The notes under the pieces were generated by a model. It had not been told where the DNA came from and searched no databases. It was given only the letters and a program-made list of their open reading frames with translations. Of a DNA stretch of 6,717 bases, positions 5,226-6,717 are shown one piece after another. Numbering within the stretch: the first letter of the stretch is position 1; the number at the start of each line of letters is the position of its first letter. The stretch is from Solirubrobacterales bacterium. Its GTDB lineage: Bacteria; Actinomycetota; Thermoleophilia; Solirubrobacterales; Solirubrobacteraceae. The stretch is taken from NCBI GenBank assembly GCA_015655225.1, contig JAATFK010000339.1:1-6717 (forward strand), in the 5' to 3' direction. The position numbers were made by a program, and so were the translations under genes.

Positions 5226-6530
5226 TCAGCCGAGCAGCTCGCGCGCCAGCTGCTCGTAGAAGGTCGCCGCGAAGCCGAGGTCGCGCACGTCGATCCGCTC
5301 GTCGGCGCCGTGCACGAGCGGGGCGGTCTCGAACAGCGACTGGTGGCGCTGCGGGAAGAAGCCGTAGGCGACGCAGTCCGGGAACGCCTCGCGGAAGTGA
5401 CGCGAGTCGGTGAAGCCGGGGAGGATCACCGGGACCGTCTCGGCACCGGGGTCCTGCTCCCCGATCCAGCGCGAGATCTGCGTCATCAGCGGCGTGTCGA
5501 TCGGCGAGCGGTTGCCGACGACCTGCTCGTCGAAGTCGATCCGGAAGCCGTCCTCGCCGAGCACCTCGGCGATCGCGCGGCGCACCTCGGGCTGGCCGAG
5601 GCCGGGCGGGACGCGGCAGTCGACCTTCAGCTGCGCGCGGCTCGGGATCACGTTGATCTTCTCCGAGGCGCTGACTCTCGTCGGCGTCAGCGTGACGCCG
5701 AGCATCGGCTCGTACATCGTCGCCAGCCGCGGGTCGGCCTCCCGCAGCCGCGCGACCGCCGCGACCGGGTCCTCGGGATCGAGGCCGAGGCCCTGGAGGA
5801 AGGCGGCGGGCTCGACCGTCAGCTCGTAGGACGGCTGCTTGGCGGCGAGCGCGGCGAGCACCGGCGCGAGCTTCAGCAGGGCGTTGTCGCCCATTCTCGG
5901 CATCGAGGCGTGACCGGCGACGCCGTCGGTCGTGATCGTGAAGCGAAAGACGCCCTTCTCGGCGGCGCAGACGCCGTAGCGGCGCTTGCCCTCGTACTCG
6001 AAGACGGCGCCGCCGCCCTCGTTCAGCAGCAGGTCGCAGCGGACTCTCTCGGGGTGGGCTCTCGTGATCCAGCCGGCGCCCAGCTCGCCGCCGGTCTCCT
6101 CGTCGACGACCGCGACGATCAGCAGCTCGCCGCGCGCCGGGCGCCAGCCGCCGCGCGCGAGCGAGGCGGCGGCGGCGATCTCGGCCGCGACCTGCGACTT
6201 CATGTCGATCGCGCCGCGGCCCCAGAGGAAGCCGTCGGCGACGTCGCCCGACCACGGCCCGTGGCCGCTCCACTCCTCCGCGTTCGCGAGCACCGTGTCG
6301 ACGTGGCCGAGGTAGCAGAGCGTCGGGCCCTCGCTCAAGCCGCGCAGCCGCGCCACCAGGTTCGGCCGCTCGGGGACGGCGCCGAGCAGCTCGCACTCGA
6401 AGCCGGCCGCGGTCAGGTACGCGGCCAGGTGCTCCTGCGCGACGCGCTCGTTGCCGGGCGGGTTGACGGTGTCGAAGCGGATCAGCTGCTGGAGCAGCTC
6501 GGTCGTCTCCTGCTGGAGGTCACTGGACAT
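5226..6530 (-). CDS. M20-family zinc metallopeptidase / deacylase (ArgE/DapE/carboxypeptidase type)
   Basis: A 434-aa dinuclear-metal amidohydrolase with the complete M20 ligand set. H76 and catalytic D78 lie in LGHVDTV, bridging D109 in GRGAIDMKSQ, catalytic base E144 and ligand E145 in VVDEETGG, E171 in LLNEGGG, and H407 in LVHGADERI. The dimerisation ('lid') domain at about 185-305 holds the conserved H207 (GVAGHASMP). It hydrolyses an amide or peptide bond, removing an acyl group or C-terminal residue. ArgE, DapE and carboxypeptidase-like members cannot be separated here, and no arginine or lysine genes are nearby. The ATG at 6530 gives a normal N-terminus (MSSDLQQETTELLQQLIRFD). It is the first gene of the minus-strand run, with no Shine-Dalgarno and a TAGCAT -10-like element 8 nt upstream, consistent with a leaderless mRNA. 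An upstream extension would overlap the divergent gene and is unlikely. Confidence 0.93.
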   Translation of the reverse strand: MSSDLQQETTELLQQLIRFDTVNPPGNERVAQEHLAAYLTAAGFECELLGAVPERPNLVARLRGLSEGPTLCYLGHVDTVLANAEEWSGHGPWSGDVADGFLWGRGAIDMKSQVAAEIAAAASLARGGWRPARGELLIVAVVDEETGGELGAGWITRAHPERVRCDLLLNEGGGAVFEYEGKRRYGVCAAEKGVFRFTITTDGVAGHASMPRMGDNALLKLAPVLAALAAKQPSYELTVEPAAFLQGLGLDPEDPVAAVARLREADPRLATMYEPMLGVTLTPTRVSASEKINVIPSRAQLKVDCRVPPGLGQPEVRRAIAEVLGEDGFRIDFDEQVVGNRSPIDTPLMTQISRWIGEQDPGAETVPVILPGFTDSRHFREAFPDCVAYGFFPQRHQSLFETAPLVHGADERIDVRDLGFAATFYEQLARELLG

Positions 6531-6587
6531 GGCCGGGGATGCTACCCGCGCCGACGCCGCTCCAGCGGATGCCAGACTGAGAGGACG
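6531..6587. promoter_or_regulatory. Divergent promoter region between M20 peptidase and rarA-like genes
   Basis: This 57-nt spacer separates two outward-facing start codons. On the minus strand TAGCAT (6544-6539) sits 8 nt before ATG 6530, a plausible -10 for a leaderless transcript. On the plus strand CAGACT (6573-6578) ends 9 nt before ATG 6588 and could be a weak -10. A purine stretch, AGAGGA (6580-6585), lies too close (2 nt) to the plus start for an ordinary Shine-Dalgarno. No TTGACA-like -35 is seen for either. Confidence 0.35.
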
Positions 6588-6717
6588 ATGTCCTCGCTGT
6601 TCGATCCCGAGCCGACCGCCGACGCGCCCGTCGGCCCCGGCACGCCGCTCGCCGCGCGGCTGCGCCCGCACGACCTGTCCGAGTACGTCGGGCAGGAGCA
6701 CCTGCTCCATCCCGGCT
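6588..6717 (+). CDS. rarA: RarA/MgsA-type AAA+ ATPase (replication-associated recombination protein A), N-terminal part
   Basis: The first 43 codons read MSSLFDPEPTADAPVGPGTP, then LAARLRPHDLSEYVGQEHLL. PLAxRLRPxxLxEyVGQeHLL is the hallmark N-terminus of RarA (MgsA/YcaJ in E. coli, related to eukaryotic WRNIP1), just before the Walker A region. RuvB and clamp-loader subunits share the RP..L.e.vGQ pattern, but the LF start, the PLA.RLRP run and GQEHLL favour RarA. The full protein acts at stalled replication forks and loads near SSB and the clamp loader. The ATPase core lies beyond the right edge, so integrity cannot be judged. It is divergent from the M20 peptidase gene, with a short spacer. 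Confidence 0.88.
   Translation, partial: MSSLFDPEPTADAPVGPGTPLAARLRPHDLSEYVGQEHLLHPG

Noticed and set aside
5224..6396. N-terminal extension of the nicotinate phosphoribosyltransferase
   Set aside because: The open frame continues through the M20 gene as Arg-rich shadow; the enzyme's conserved N-terminus starts at the GTG at 5223.
6531..6710. 60-codon N-terminal extension of the M20 peptidase
   Set aside because: It would be antisense to the recognisable RarA N-terminus and adds nothing seen in the M20 family.
1..6717. CRISPR array, tRNA/rRNA, insertion sequence, toxin-antitoxin or defence genes
   Set aside because: I see no spaced repeats, transposase motifs, terminal inverted repeats, RNA gene signatures or defence-type domains; all substantial frames are explained by the genes listed.

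Overview
The window is very GC-rich DNA with almost all third codon positions G or C. It is packed with ordinary bacterial housekeeping and metabolic genes. The gene set (methylmalonyl-CoA epimerase, an Rv0130-like MaoC hydratase, a stand-alone 5'-3' exonuclease, YchF) and the frequent AGA arginine codons in an otherwise GC-ending codon set suggest a high-GC actinobacterium. My best guess is class Thermoleophilia (a Solirubrobacterales/Conexibacter-like organism); that placement is inference. No mobile element, CRISPR array, tRNA or rRNA is visible.

Layout: at the left edge lies the 5' end of a minus-strand MaoC-type hydratase gene (1-127). After a 104-nt divergent spacer come two tightly packed plus-strand genes: a class I methyltransferase (232-894) and a stand-alone PIN/H3TH 5'-3' exonuclease (898-1776). 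A 64-nt convergent spacer with two GC hairpins separates these from a long minus-strand run. In transcription order that run is M20 metallopeptidase (6530-5226), nicotinate phosphoribosyltransferase (5223-4141), methylmalonyl-CoA epimerase (4127-3717), an unrecognised 74-aa protein (3717-3493), a 19-codon mini-ORF (3496-3437), a PAP2 phosphatase (3426-2917) and the YchF ATPase (2926-1841). The gaps are 2, 13, -1, -4, 10 and -10 nt, so the run looks like one translationally coupled operon. At the right edge the 5' end of a plus-strand rarA/mgsA-like AAA+ ATPase gene diverges from the peptidase gene.

The genes do not form one pathway. NAD salvage, propionate/methylmalonate metabolism, lipid-phosphate hydrolysis and a ribosome-associated ATPase share a transcript, as often happens in compact actinobacterial genomes.

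The most unusual element is the mini-ORF between the 74-aa gene and the PAP2 gene. It begins with a GTGA overlap and ends in EQRVGFGL-stop, repeating the last eight residues and the stop of the gene before it. The two 27-nt copies differ at four positions, all synonymous third codon bases. I found no convincing new multi-gene defence or biosynthetic system in this window.
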